Source: Rhodocyclaceae bacterium (GTDB taxonomy: Bacteria; Pseudomonadota; Gammaproteobacteria; Burkholderiales; Rhodocyclaceae). Taken from it: a stretch of DNA of 7,884 nt. The notes below the pieces were generated by a model that did not search any database, was not told where the DNA came from, and saw only the letters and a program-made list of their open reading frames with translations. This document shows positions 1-5,606 of this stretch, in pieces. The position numbers and the translations under genes are program-made. The stretch spans positions 1-7,884 of the forward strand of contig JADFDL010000072.1 of assembly GCA_018262875.1 (NCBI GenBank). The letters run 5' to 3'. Position 1 is the first letter of the stretch; every line of letters begins with the position of its first letter.

Positions 1-491
1 CCGATGGCGATCACCGCCGCGGCATCGGCGGCGCACTCCTTCAGCATGTCGATGGCAGTATGGCCGCCGACCTTGCAGTAGATGCCGTTCTGGGCGACGG
101 GGATGGCGCCCTCGACCACCAGGACATACTTGCCCTTGTTGGCCTTCATGGCCGCCTTGCGCGCCGCCTCGGCCTGGTGGCCGGCGGCGGCCATCAGCGT
201 CTCGTGGTAGTCGAGCGAGATGACATCGAGGATCAGCTTCTCCAGGGTCGGATGCTCGGCGCGCAGCAGCGATTCCGAACAGCCGGTGCATTCCTGGAAG
301 TGCAGCCAGATCACCGACGGCCGCTTGGCCTTCTCGACGGCCTTGGCGATGGCCGCCTCGGCGCCGGCGGGTAGGCCGAGCGTGGCCGCGGTGGCGGCGC
401 AGAATTGCATGAACTCGCGCCGGTCGATGCGGAGCCGGCTGGCCACCGTGGTGGCGGCTTCCGTTGTTTCTTCGATGTAGGTTTCGCTCAT
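1..491 (-). CDS. [NiFe] hydrogenase small subunit, N-terminal part (HupS/HoxK/HybO family), cut by window edge
   Basis: This is the small, iron-sulphur subunit of a membrane-associated uptake [NiFe] hydrogenase. It passes electrons from the Ni-Fe site of the large subunit to a membrane cytochrome or quinone partner. Seen: ATG at 491, with AGGGG at 505-501 as ribosome binding site. A twin-arginine leader has R24-R25 in the run DRREFMQFC, followed by an Ala-rich hydrophobic stretch. The mature start (PSVIWLHFQECTGCSES) carries the first proximal-cluster cysteines, C68 and C71. Family blocks ISLDYHETLMAAAGHQAE (91-108) and VVEGAIP...NGIYC (125-139) follow. Only 163 codons are present of roughly 370 usual for the family. 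The residue between C68 and C71 that is Cys in oxygen-tolerant enzymes is Gly70 here, as in standard oxygen-sensitive types. The second diagnostic position lies outside the window. The large subunit should follow downstream, beyond base 1. The family is certain; the subgroup and gene symbol are not. Confidence 0.95.
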   Translation of the reverse strand, partial: MSETYIEETTEAATTVASRLRIDRREFMQFCAATAATLGLPAGAEAAIAKAVEKAKRPSVIWLHFQECTGCSESLLRAEHPTLEKLILDVISLDYHETLMAAAGHQAEAARKAAMKANKGKYVLVVEGAIPVAQNGIYCKVGGHTAIDMLKECAADAAAVIAI

Positions 492-524
492 GTTTTGATT
501 CCCCTGAATTAGCCCAGTCCTCAC

Positions 525-542
525 CTCCGGCAGGTGCCGGAG
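525..542. repeat. perfect 8-bp inverted repeat in the hydrogenase leader
   Basis: CTCCGGCA, two bases GG, then TGCCGGAG: an 18-bp near-continuous palindrome centred 43 bp upstream of the hydrogenase start codon. In RNA from the minus strand it can form a 6-7 bp GC hairpin. The 3' arm of that hairpin runs into GGAGGTGA (528-521), a Shine-Dalgarno-like sequence too far from the ATG to be its ribosome binding site. It could be an operator or a leader-RNA hairpin; the sequence alone does not decide. Confidence 0.5.
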
Positions 543-567
543 ACCCTCCAAAATTCGGCGCGTTGCA

Positions 568-585
568 TTCCGGCGCCTGCCGTTG
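568..585. repeat. second, imperfect copy of the leader dyad
   Basis: TTCCGGCGCCTGCCGTTG matches the reverse complement of the dyad at 525-542 at 14 of 18 positions. It keeps perfect CGGC/GCCG arms at 571-574 and 579-582. The two centres are 43 bp apart, about four helical turns, which would place a bound protein on the same face of the DNA. If transcription starts near 612, both copies lie in the 5' leader. Confidence 0.35.
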
Positions 586-622
586 AATCAGATTCTTCGA
601 AAAGCAACATGGATGAGCCGAT

Positions 623-638
623 TACAAGTTTCGTGCCC
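623..638 (-). promoter_or_regulatory. candidate sigma-54 promoter of the hydrogenase genes
   Basis: Read on the minus strand, the segment is GGGCACG-AAAC-TTGTA. The sigma-54 consensus TGGCACG-N4-TTGCW is matched including the GG and the exact spacing, with two deviations: G for T at the first base, and T for C in the -12 GC dinucleotide. It points at the hydrogenase, with a predicted start near 612 and a leader of about 120 nt. Several proteobacterial uptake hydrogenase promoters are known to use sigma-54 with a HoxA/HupR-type activator, so the context fits. The -12 mismatch keeps confidence moderate. Confidence 0.35.
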
Positions 639-657
639 GCCCGATACCGCATCCGAT

Positions 658-676
658 TGCCTTGCGGATCAAGGCA
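658..676. promoter_or_regulatory. 19-bp dyad TGCCTTG-N5-CAAGGCA, possible HupR/HoxA-type activator site
   Basis: The 7-bp arms are perfectly complementary around CGGAT. The core TTG-N5-CAA (662-672) has the form described for the binding site of the NtrC-family hydrogenase regulator HupR. The centre is about 55 bp upstream of the predicted sigma-54 start, closer than the usual enhancer distance. It could instead be a site for an unrelated dimeric regulator serving either divergent gene. Confidence 0.4.
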
Positions 677-764
677 TTGGATGGCACAGGCGGCGTGATC
701 CGAAACCTTCGATCAGACGGAATGACCATCCGGCTTTTCTGAGTGGAAAGGAACTTGCCACCCG

Positions 765-820
765 TAAATTCTCTTTTCGTTTAAATATCAATTATTTGTG
801 CATGTTTACTATTTTTTTGC
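765..820. promoter_or_regulatory. AT-rich segment in the divergent intergenic region
   Basis: A block of about 56 bases rich in A/T, with a run of seven T (812-818), stands out in GC-rich surroundings. It is a plausible site for promoter melting, IHF or another nucleoid protein. It lies about 150 bp upstream of the plus-strand gene starting at 974 and about 270 bp upstream of the hydrogenase start. I found no convincing -35/-10 pair in it for either strand. The rest of 492-973 shows no credible gene. Confidence 0.3.
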
Positions 821-973
821 CGCAAGCCAGGCAAAACACTCTTTTCGTCATGTCGACCGTCGCAGACCCCCGCGTCGTGCCGTCGCATGGGCGGCATCCG
901 CGGCGCGACAGACGGGCGGAAAGCGTGAATTAGTGCTCTGGCGCATCCAGCGGGCTTATGACATCCTTTCGGC

Positions 974-2581
974 ATGAAATTGAACGACCTGCTTCCGAAC
1001 GGCAACAATGCGGAAGCGCTCGATCCTGAGCGCTTCCAGGCTTGGCTTGCCACCCTGCCCTTCGAGCGGCCCGGCGTCGCCGCGCAGGCGCTGATGAATG
1101 AGTTGCAGCGTTTCCGCACCGTCAACAGCCGCACGCGAATCAAGCTGTTCGAAGCATCGCTGGAGTCTGCCCAGCGCCTGGTGCGCGAAGTGGAGAAGCA
1201 ACTGGCCGTCAGCGCCCTGCCTCTGGAGCAGGAGGTGCAGTTGGTGTTCATCGCCACCAACGCCCTGCTCAAGACCCTGGCCGCCTGCTACGCCGGAATC
1301 GTCGACGAGATCAACCAGAAGTGGATCGGCATCGGCTTCGCCAAGCCCCTGCGCCTGGCAACCCTGCGCGCCATGGAGTTTCAGGCGCAGCGGCTCGACC
1401 TCGCCTACCGTGTCTATGCGCGCGGCTCGAAGTCGGCCTGGTCGGAACTGCACCGCCTCTACCGCATCGCCCGCGGCGGCGGCTTCGCCAGCCACAGGCC
1501 GCAAGGCGCCCGCGCCAGCGCAGAACAGATCTACGTGAATGCCCTGCTGCTCGACTTCGCCGAGCCGACCAAGCTTGCCCCGGGCGAACTGGAGCGCGTG
1601 CGCTTCTATATCGAACGCCACGCCAAGTTCGCCCAGCTCGAGGAAGCCAACGCCGTAAAGAAGGACGACCAGTCCCTCGACGCCTGCTTCCTCATCAAGA
1701 CAAAGGATTCCCGCGCCGGCCGCTCGCTGGTGCGCACCGGCAACACCCCCATCGAGTCGGGCGATCTTGTCCTGCGCTGCAGCCGCCTGCTGGCCAAGCT
1801 GCAGGGCCAGATCGGCGGCATCGAAAAGGGCGTGGAGCCGGCCCGGCTCGGCCTACCGCTGGCGGCGCGCCAGTCGGGCTACGTAGCGCTGATGCGCAAC
1901 CTGCACCGCCTGTGGAGCGCGCCGCCGCTGCGCCGCTTCAGCCGGCAGAAATTCAAACCGCGCGTGGATCTCGTCGTCGGCTTCGACCTGCTGTGGTCCT
2001 ACCTCGCCGGACCGGCCAACCGCCGCCGCACCGACGAGCTGCCGATCAGGATCGACACCAGCGAATGGGCCATCGGCAATGAAAGCCCGGGCGGCTTCTC
2101 CCTGCAGTACATCGCCGGCAACGCGGCGCCGGTGCGCGTCGGTGAGGTTGTCGGCCTGCGCCCGCGCGACCAAAGCGTGGTGCACATCTGCCTGACGCGG
2201 CGCGTCGTCACCGGCGACCTGCAAAGCCTCGAGCTGGGCCTGCAGAACCTGGCGCCGGGCGGCATGCCGACCATGGTGTCGGTCGAAACCACCGACAAGA
2301 AGGGCCGCAAGCAGGTCAAGGCGGTGCGCGTCATCGTCCTCGCCAAGCTGCCCTCGGCCGGCGACGGCCCGGCCCTCATCGCACCGGCACAGGCGCTCCA
2401 GCCCGGCGTTTCGGTCTACCTGCAGCAGCGCAGCGGCCCGCTGCGCCTGTGGGTCAGCAAGCCGGTCGAGCAATGTCCCGGCTGCGAGGTCTTCGCCCTG
2501 ATTCCCTTCACCCCCGCGGGGCTGTCGGCAACGCCGCCGGGGAAAACTGCGGAGGCCGCCAGCCCGGCGCTCGCGGGATGA
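974..2581 (+). CDS. atypical PilZ-type (c-di-GMP receptor-like) protein, first of a tandem pair
   Basis: A 535-residue cytoplasmic protein with no signal peptide or membrane segment. Residues 1 to about 310 look mostly helical and carry blocks shared with the next gene: WIGIG (117-121), ARGSKSAW (149-156), APGELERVRF (202-211), GRSL (249-252) and LWSAPP (313-318). The C-terminal part fits a PilZ module: KFKPR (326-330) before a hydrophobic strand, NESPGG (369-374) matching [D/N]xSxxG, then VRVGEVVGLRP and ICLTRRVVTG as following strands. The first Arg of RxxxR is Lys326, and about 38 residues separate the motifs, more than in simple PilZ domains. A Cys pair, CPGC (501-504), has no counterpart in the paralogue. 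The ATG at 974 is the first possible start, because an in-frame stop sits at 959-961. It lacks a good Shine-Dalgarno sequence. The PilZ reading is inference from motifs; role and output partner are unknown. Confidence 0.8.
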   Translation: MKLNDLLPNGNNAEALDPERFQAWLATLPFERPGVAAQALMNELQRFRTVNSRTRIKLFEASLESAQRLVREVEKQLAVSALPLEQEVQLVFIATNALLKTLAACYAGIVDEINQKWIGIGFAKPLRLATLRAMEFQAQRLDLAYRVYARGSKSAWSELHRLYRIARGGGFASHRPQGARASAEQIYVNALLLDFAEPTKLAPGELERVRFYIERHAKFAQLEEANAVKKDDQSLDACFLIKTKDSRAGRSLVRTGNTPIESGDLVLRCSRLLAKLQGQIGGIEKGVEPARLGLPLAARQSGYVALMRNLHRLWSAPPLRRFSRQKFKPRVDLVVGFDLLWSYLAGPANRRRTDELPIRIDTSEWAIGNESPGGFSLQYIAGNAAPVRVGEVVGLRPRDQSVVHICLTRRVVTGDLQSLELGLQNLAPGGMPTMVSVETTDKKGRKQVKAVRVIVLAKLPSAGDGPALIAPAQALQPGVSVYLQQRSGPLRLWVSKPVEQCPGCEVFALIPFTPAGLSATPPGKTAEAASPALAG

Positions 2582-2670
2582 AGCCGCGGGCAGCGCGGTA
2601 GATCGCCGACGCCTCCGCCGGCTTGCCAGGCGGGACGGGAGCGTTTCATTCGCGAGCCGATCTCGCCCCG

Positions 2671-2691
2671 CACCCTATTGAAAATAGGGTG
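2671..2691. repeat. perfect 9-bp inverted repeat between the paralogues
   Basis: CACCCTATT, loop GAA, AATAGGGTG. The A/T content of the inner stem is unusual here. The hairpin lies 90 bp after the first gene's stop and 84 bp before the GTG start of the second. No T-run follows on either strand, so it is not a classical intrinsic terminator. It may be an intercistronic RNA-processing or stabilising hairpin, or one copy of a dispersed palindromic element. The rest of the 194-bp gap holds only a weaker GC hairpin (2615-2633). Confidence 0.55.
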
Positions 2692-2775
2692 GCAGGCACG
2701 CCCGTCTTATGCCATCCTTGTCGGATTCCTCTCGCGGCCACCCACGGGACAAGAAGCAGGAAAGGAATCCGGCGC

Positions 2776-4341
2776 GTGTTTCCGTTCTACTCTGTGGCAT
2801 CCCTGCTGCCTGAAGGCGGCCAAGCCTTGGCGGCGGGGCTGCATCCCGAGATGCTGCGGGCCTGGCTGGAGACGCTGTCGGGCGCCCCGCCCGAAGAAGC
2901 CGCCGTCACCCTCAAGGAGCAGTTGAAGCGGATAGGCGTCACGACCAGCGTTCGCCTGAAGATGCTGGACATCATGGCTGCAGAAACCTGGCGCATCAGC
3001 GCCGCCTTCGAAGCCGAACTGGACAATGCGCACCATCCCCTCTCGATCGCCTTGCAGCGCAAGGTAATCATCGGCAACGATCTGCTGAAGAACCATGCGC
3101 AATGCTATCGGACTGCCGCCAACAGGCTCAGGGGCAGCTGGATCGGTCTGGGCAACGCCGACCTTCTGCGGCACACCCTGGTCCATGCCATGGATATGGA
3201 GCGTCGGCGTCTGATCCTGGCCTACCGCGCTTATGCGCCGGGCTCGAAATCCGCCTGGCGCCACTTGCATCTGCTGCACCGCATCGCACGATCCTCGGGA
3301 AATGCCGCTCTCTACTCCTCCAACGCCGGCGATTCGCCGCACACCCTGTACGTCAAGACGCTCCTGCTGGCACTTGCCGAGCCGGTGCAGATGGCGCCGG
3401 GCGAACTCGACCGCGTTCGTTTCTTCCTCGACCGTTACGCCGACCTGGCGGAATTGCAGGACCTGACGCGCTTCCTGAAGGAACCCGACTCCCGCGAAGG
3501 CAGCTTCCTCATCCGCCGGAACGATACAGGTCCCGGGCGCTCTTTGCAGAAGTGGCACAACATCGAGATCCAGAACGGCGACCTGCTGCTCGACTGCGGC
3601 CCGCTCCTGAATAAGCTGCGCAGCCAGATCGACGCGCTCGAGCACGGTGTGCTGCCTTCGAAAATCGGCCTCCCCAGCGTGGCGCATCGACCGCAATATC
3701 TGGCCATGATGAAAAACCTGCTCATGCTGTGGAGCGATCCGCCTTCGCGCCGCTCCCCGCGCCAGCGTTTCAAGCCGAGAGTCGAAATCGCCGTCGGCCT
3801 CGACGATCTCTGGTCGCTGCTCTCCGGCGCCGTGCTCAAGCGCCGCCGCGACGATAGTGTCCGGCACGATGCCGCCGCATACGCCGTCGAGCTCAGCGAA
3901 TGGTCCGTCGCCAACGAAAGTCCGACCGGTTTCGCGCTGCAGTACCTGAACGGCGAGAGCAGCGCACTCTCCGTAGGCTCCTTGGTCGGCGTGCGCTCCC
4001 CGGATCGAAGCACGGCACATATCTGCCTGGTGCGGCGGCTCGTCAGCGGGGATCGGTGTCGCGCCGAACTCGGCCTGCAAAAATACGCGCCCTTTGCCGT
4101 GCCGACCCTGATCTCCTGGAGCGGCAGCGCCGCCGCAAACAGGCCCCCCGCCAGGGCGATCGTGCTGCCGCGCGTGCCTGCCCTCGGTAACGAGGCGGCG
4201 GTCATCGTGGCGCCCCATGTTCTCAGGTCCGGCAAGCGCGTTCCGTTCGTCCTGGATGGCCGGAAGTTGACGTTCATCGCCGGTACGCCAATCGAGCGCA
4301 GCGCCACACACGAAATCTTCTTCCTCACCAACCCGGATTGA
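2776..4341 (+). CDS. atypical PilZ-type (c-di-GMP receptor-like) protein, second of the tandem pair
   Basis: A 521-residue paralogue of the preceding product, collinear with it over nearly its whole length. Shared blocks include WIGLG (122-126), APGSKSAW (154-161), APGELDRVRF (207-216), GRSL (254-257) and LWSDPP (318-323). The PilZ signature is complete here: RFKPR (331-335) gives RxxxR and NESPTG (380-385) gives NxSxxG, 44 residues apart. A VGSLVGVR strand and ICLVRRLVSG follow. The GTG at 2776 is preferred because AAAGGA sits 9 bases upstream and the resulting N-terminus (FYSVASLLPEGG) lines up with MKLNDLLPNG of the paralogue. The frame stays open upstream to a TTG at 2623, but that extension resembles nothing. 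Cytoplasmic, no membrane segment. It probably binds c-di-GMP through the C-terminal module; the N-terminal function is unknown. It ends 12 bp from the stop of the convergent gene. Confidence 0.82.
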   Translation: MFPFYSVASLLPEGGQALAAGLHPEMLRAWLETLSGAPPEEAAVTLKEQLKRIGVTTSVRLKMLDIMAAETWRISAAFEAELDNAHHPLSIALQRKVIIGNDLLKNHAQCYRTAANRLRGSWIGLGNADLLRHTLVHAMDMERRRLILAYRAYAPGSKSAWRHLHLLHRIARSSGNAALYSSNAGDSPHTLYVKTLLLALAEPVQMAPGELDRVRFFLDRYADLAELQDLTRFLKEPDSREGSFLIRRNDTGPGRSLQKWHNIEIQNGDLLLDCGPLLNKLRSQIDALEHGVLPSKIGLPSVAHRPQYLAMMKNLLMLWSDPPSRRSPRQRFKPRVEIAVGLDDLWSLLSGAVLKRRRDDSVRHDAAAYAVELSEWSVANESPTGFALQYLNGESSALSVGSLVGVRSPDRSTAHICLVRRLVSGDRCRAELGLQKYAPFAVPTLISWSGSAAANRPPARAIVLPRVPALGNEAAVIVAPHVLRSGKRVPFVLDGRKLTFIAGTPIERSATHEIFFLTNPD

Positions 4342-4353
4342 AACGGTTCTCCG

Positions 4354-5130
4354 TCAGAAATGCCCTGGGTCGGGTACGAATCCGCCAGGAAACGGCTGCG
4401 GATGGCTGTGGCGCGGCGCACGCGGGATGATGCCGCGCGCCATCAGGTTCTCGCGCGAATCGTAGTGGATCGTCAGCACTTCCGCCGGTGCCTCGCCGGC
4501 GCGGCGGAAATCCGTGTAACGCGTCGGGTCGTTCAAGCGCTCGCCGTGGCCGGTGCCCAACCGCTCCGCCTCCCGCTTCGACTTGGCCTCTCCCACCGCA
4601 TCGCTGGCCGCCGCCTCCGCCGCGCGCGGCGCAGCCGGCGCCTGCTTCGAGAGCGCGCCATACGGCATCGGCTCGGGGCGCGGTTCGACATACTCCCGAA
4701 ACACCGCCACGCCGATGACGCCGACGTTGTCCGGCCGCCCGGTGCGCGCGGCATAGGCATCCGGCAGCGCGGTGAAGTAAAAGGCCGCCACGTCGTCAAG
4801 GCTCTTGCGCCAGCCGCGAATCTCGGCGGATTGCCACGGACCCAGCACATAGCCCGACTGCCGCGTCGCCGCCGTCTCGCCGCTGACGGCGTTCACGCCA
4901 TCCACCGAGAGCACCGTCAGCAGCCGGCCGCCGCTGCGATTGACCAGTCGCAACGCATAACGCTCGCCCGGCGTGCCGGCGACATACAGGCGGCCGCCGT
5001 GGCGCCAGGTTTCCAGTTTCCGTCCGCTCGCGCGGCTGACGATTTCCACCTCGGCCAGACGGCCGGCATCCGCCACCGAAGCACAGCCGAAAAGAATCGA
5101 CAGTGCGAGGAGCGCAAGAAGTTTTCGCAT
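4354..5130 (-). CDS. exported, lipoprotein-like protein of unknown function
   Basis: A 258-residue protein. The N-terminus MRKLLALLALSILFGC is a signal peptide with a possible lipobox ending at Cys16. Ala at +2 would direct it to the outer membrane. Cleavage by signal peptidase I after ADA (22) is the alternative. Residues about 25-150 form a compact, probably beta-rich domain with the blocks GERYALRLVNRSGGR, LSVDGVNAVSGETAA and TGRPDNVGVIGVAVF. I recognise these as typical of a conserved proteobacterial family of unknown function. The remainder is Ala/Glu/Lys-rich linker ending in a His/Pro/Gly-rich tail (HSHPQPFPGGF). The start at 5130 is well supported by GGAGG at 5140-5136, five bases upstream. 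It converges with the second PilZ-type gene and diverges from the small Cys/His protein gene, with 190 bp between the starts. Confidence 0.85.
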   Translation of the reverse strand: MRKLLALLALSILFGCASVADAGRLAEVEIVSRASGRKLETWRHGGRLYVAGTPGERYALRLVNRSGGRLLTVLSVDGVNAVSGETAATRQSGYVLGPWQSAEIRGWRKSLDDVAAFYFTALPDAYAARTGRPDNVGVIGVAVFREYVEPRPEPMPYGALSKQAPAAPRAAEAAASDAVGEAKSKREAERLGTGHGERLNDPTRYTDFRRAGEAPAEVLTIHYDSRENLMARGIIPRAPRHSHPQPFPGGFVPDPGHF

Positions 5131-5239
5131 GTTAGCCTCCGAAAAAAAGGGGTTTGCATGCCATCAAACGAAGGCGGATGAAAAGCGGGGTTAGCCTGCT
5201 GCTGGCGCGGGCCGCACTGCCTGCCGCAATGATCCCCTG

Positions 5240-5262
5240 GGCGTGTCTTCCCCCCTCACGCC
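5240..5262. promoter_or_regulatory. dyad GGCGTG-N11-CACGCC upstream of the small Cys/His gene
   Basis: Perfect 6-bp arms around a pyrimidine-rich spacer containing six C. It is followed at once by TTGTGT (5265-5270) and, 18 bases on, CATAAA (5289-5294), a weak -35/-10 pair for the gene starting at 5321. The position suggests an operator, but the short arms could arise by chance in GC-rich DNA. A second short dyad, GTTTG-N8-CAAAC (5152-5169), sits just upstream of the ribosome binding site of the minus-strand gene. Confidence 0.25.
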
Positions 5263-5320
5263 ACTTGTGTTACGGTAGTGCAGGATTTCATAAAAAATAG
5301 ACGCACAAGGAGGGGGCACC

Positions 5321-5557
5321 GTGACGGCACCATGCTATTCCTGCGGGGAACAGATACGCCTGGGCGACATCGTCGGCGTCGGCTATGTCATCTTCGGCAA
5401 GATCGTTTACATGATCGAGCACGGCGAATACAGCGACGCCTTCAGGACGGACGACTGGGCACATCTCGACTGCGGCTATGTGATCCAGACGGCCGAAGGC
5501 GCACTGTTTCACTGCGCGCACGAAGCGGAAATGGCCCTGCTCGATCGCGCCAACTAG
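5321..5557 (+). CDS. small Cys/His-rich putative zinc-binding protein
   Basis: A 78-residue soluble protein starting at GTG 5321, with a strong ribosome binding site AAGGAGG (5307-5313) seven bases upstream. It opens with CYSCG (C5, C8), then an IRLGDIVGVG stretch. The later WAHLDC (H48, C51) completes a CxxC...HxxC set that could hold one zinc ion, and HCAH (H64, C65, H67) supplies further potential ligands. The pattern CxxC, an I..GD hydrophobic strand, W.H..C is reminiscent of treble-clef or PARP-type zinc fingers, but the protein is too short and acidic to assume DNA binding. It stands alone in its orientation, between the divergent lipoprotein-like gene and the convergent sigma operon. 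No family is recognised; zinc binding is inference. Confidence 0.75.
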   Translation: MTAPCYSCGEQIRLGDIVGVGYVIFGKIVYMIEHGEYSDAFRTDDWAHLDCGYVIQTAEGALFHCAHEAEMALLDRAN

Positions 5558-5566
5558 GTTGACCAT

Positions 5567-5587
5567 CCCCCTTCCCGCGGAAGGGGG
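5567..5587. terminator. strong hairpin between convergent transcription units
   Basis: CCCCCTTCC, loop CGC, GGAAGGGGG: a perfect 9-bp stem, extendable by ACC/GGT (5562-5564 with 5591-5593) across an internal loop. It lies 10 bp after the small Cys/His gene and 20 bp beyond the stop of the anti-sigma-like gene, so it can serve both directions. No true T-run follows on either strand, which is the main weakness of the terminator call. Confidence 0.6.
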
Positions 5588-5606
5588 GGCGGTCGTTCGC
5601 TTCGCT

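Noticed and set aside
682..697. TGGCACAGGCGGCGT as a plus-strand sigma-54 promoter for the PilZ-type genes
   Set aside because: The GC does not fall at the required 10-bp spacing after GG and no TTGC element follows.
777..791. FNR/ANR box around ATCAA (787-791) in the AT-rich segment
   Set aside because: Only one half-site fits; the partner half matches TTGAT at about one of five positions.
583..933. Plus-strand open frame of 116 codons in the hydrogenase/PilZ intergenic region
   Set aside because: No ribosome binding site, no recognisable protein pattern, it crosses the AT-rich segment and overlaps the predicted regulatory sites.
958..1029. Short open frame (ATG 958) overlapping the start of the first PilZ-type gene, considered as a leader peptide
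   Set aside because: No Shine-Dalgarno sequence and no attenuator-like codon run; most of it lies out of frame inside the real gene.
2623..2775. Upstream extension of the second PilZ-type protein to TTG 2623
   Set aside because: It would run through the hairpin, lacks a ribosome binding site and has no counterpart in the paralogue. GTG 2776 has AAAGGA at good spacing.
2707..4311. 534-codon open frame antisense to the second PilZ-type gene
   Set aside because: A long antisense frame is expected from GC-rich codon bias. The composition is odd, no motif is present, and the opposite strand encodes a protein with a clear paralogue.
4343..4354. ACGG-TTCT-CCGT as a terminator between the convergent genes
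   Set aside because: Only a 4-bp stem without a T-run; too weak to call.
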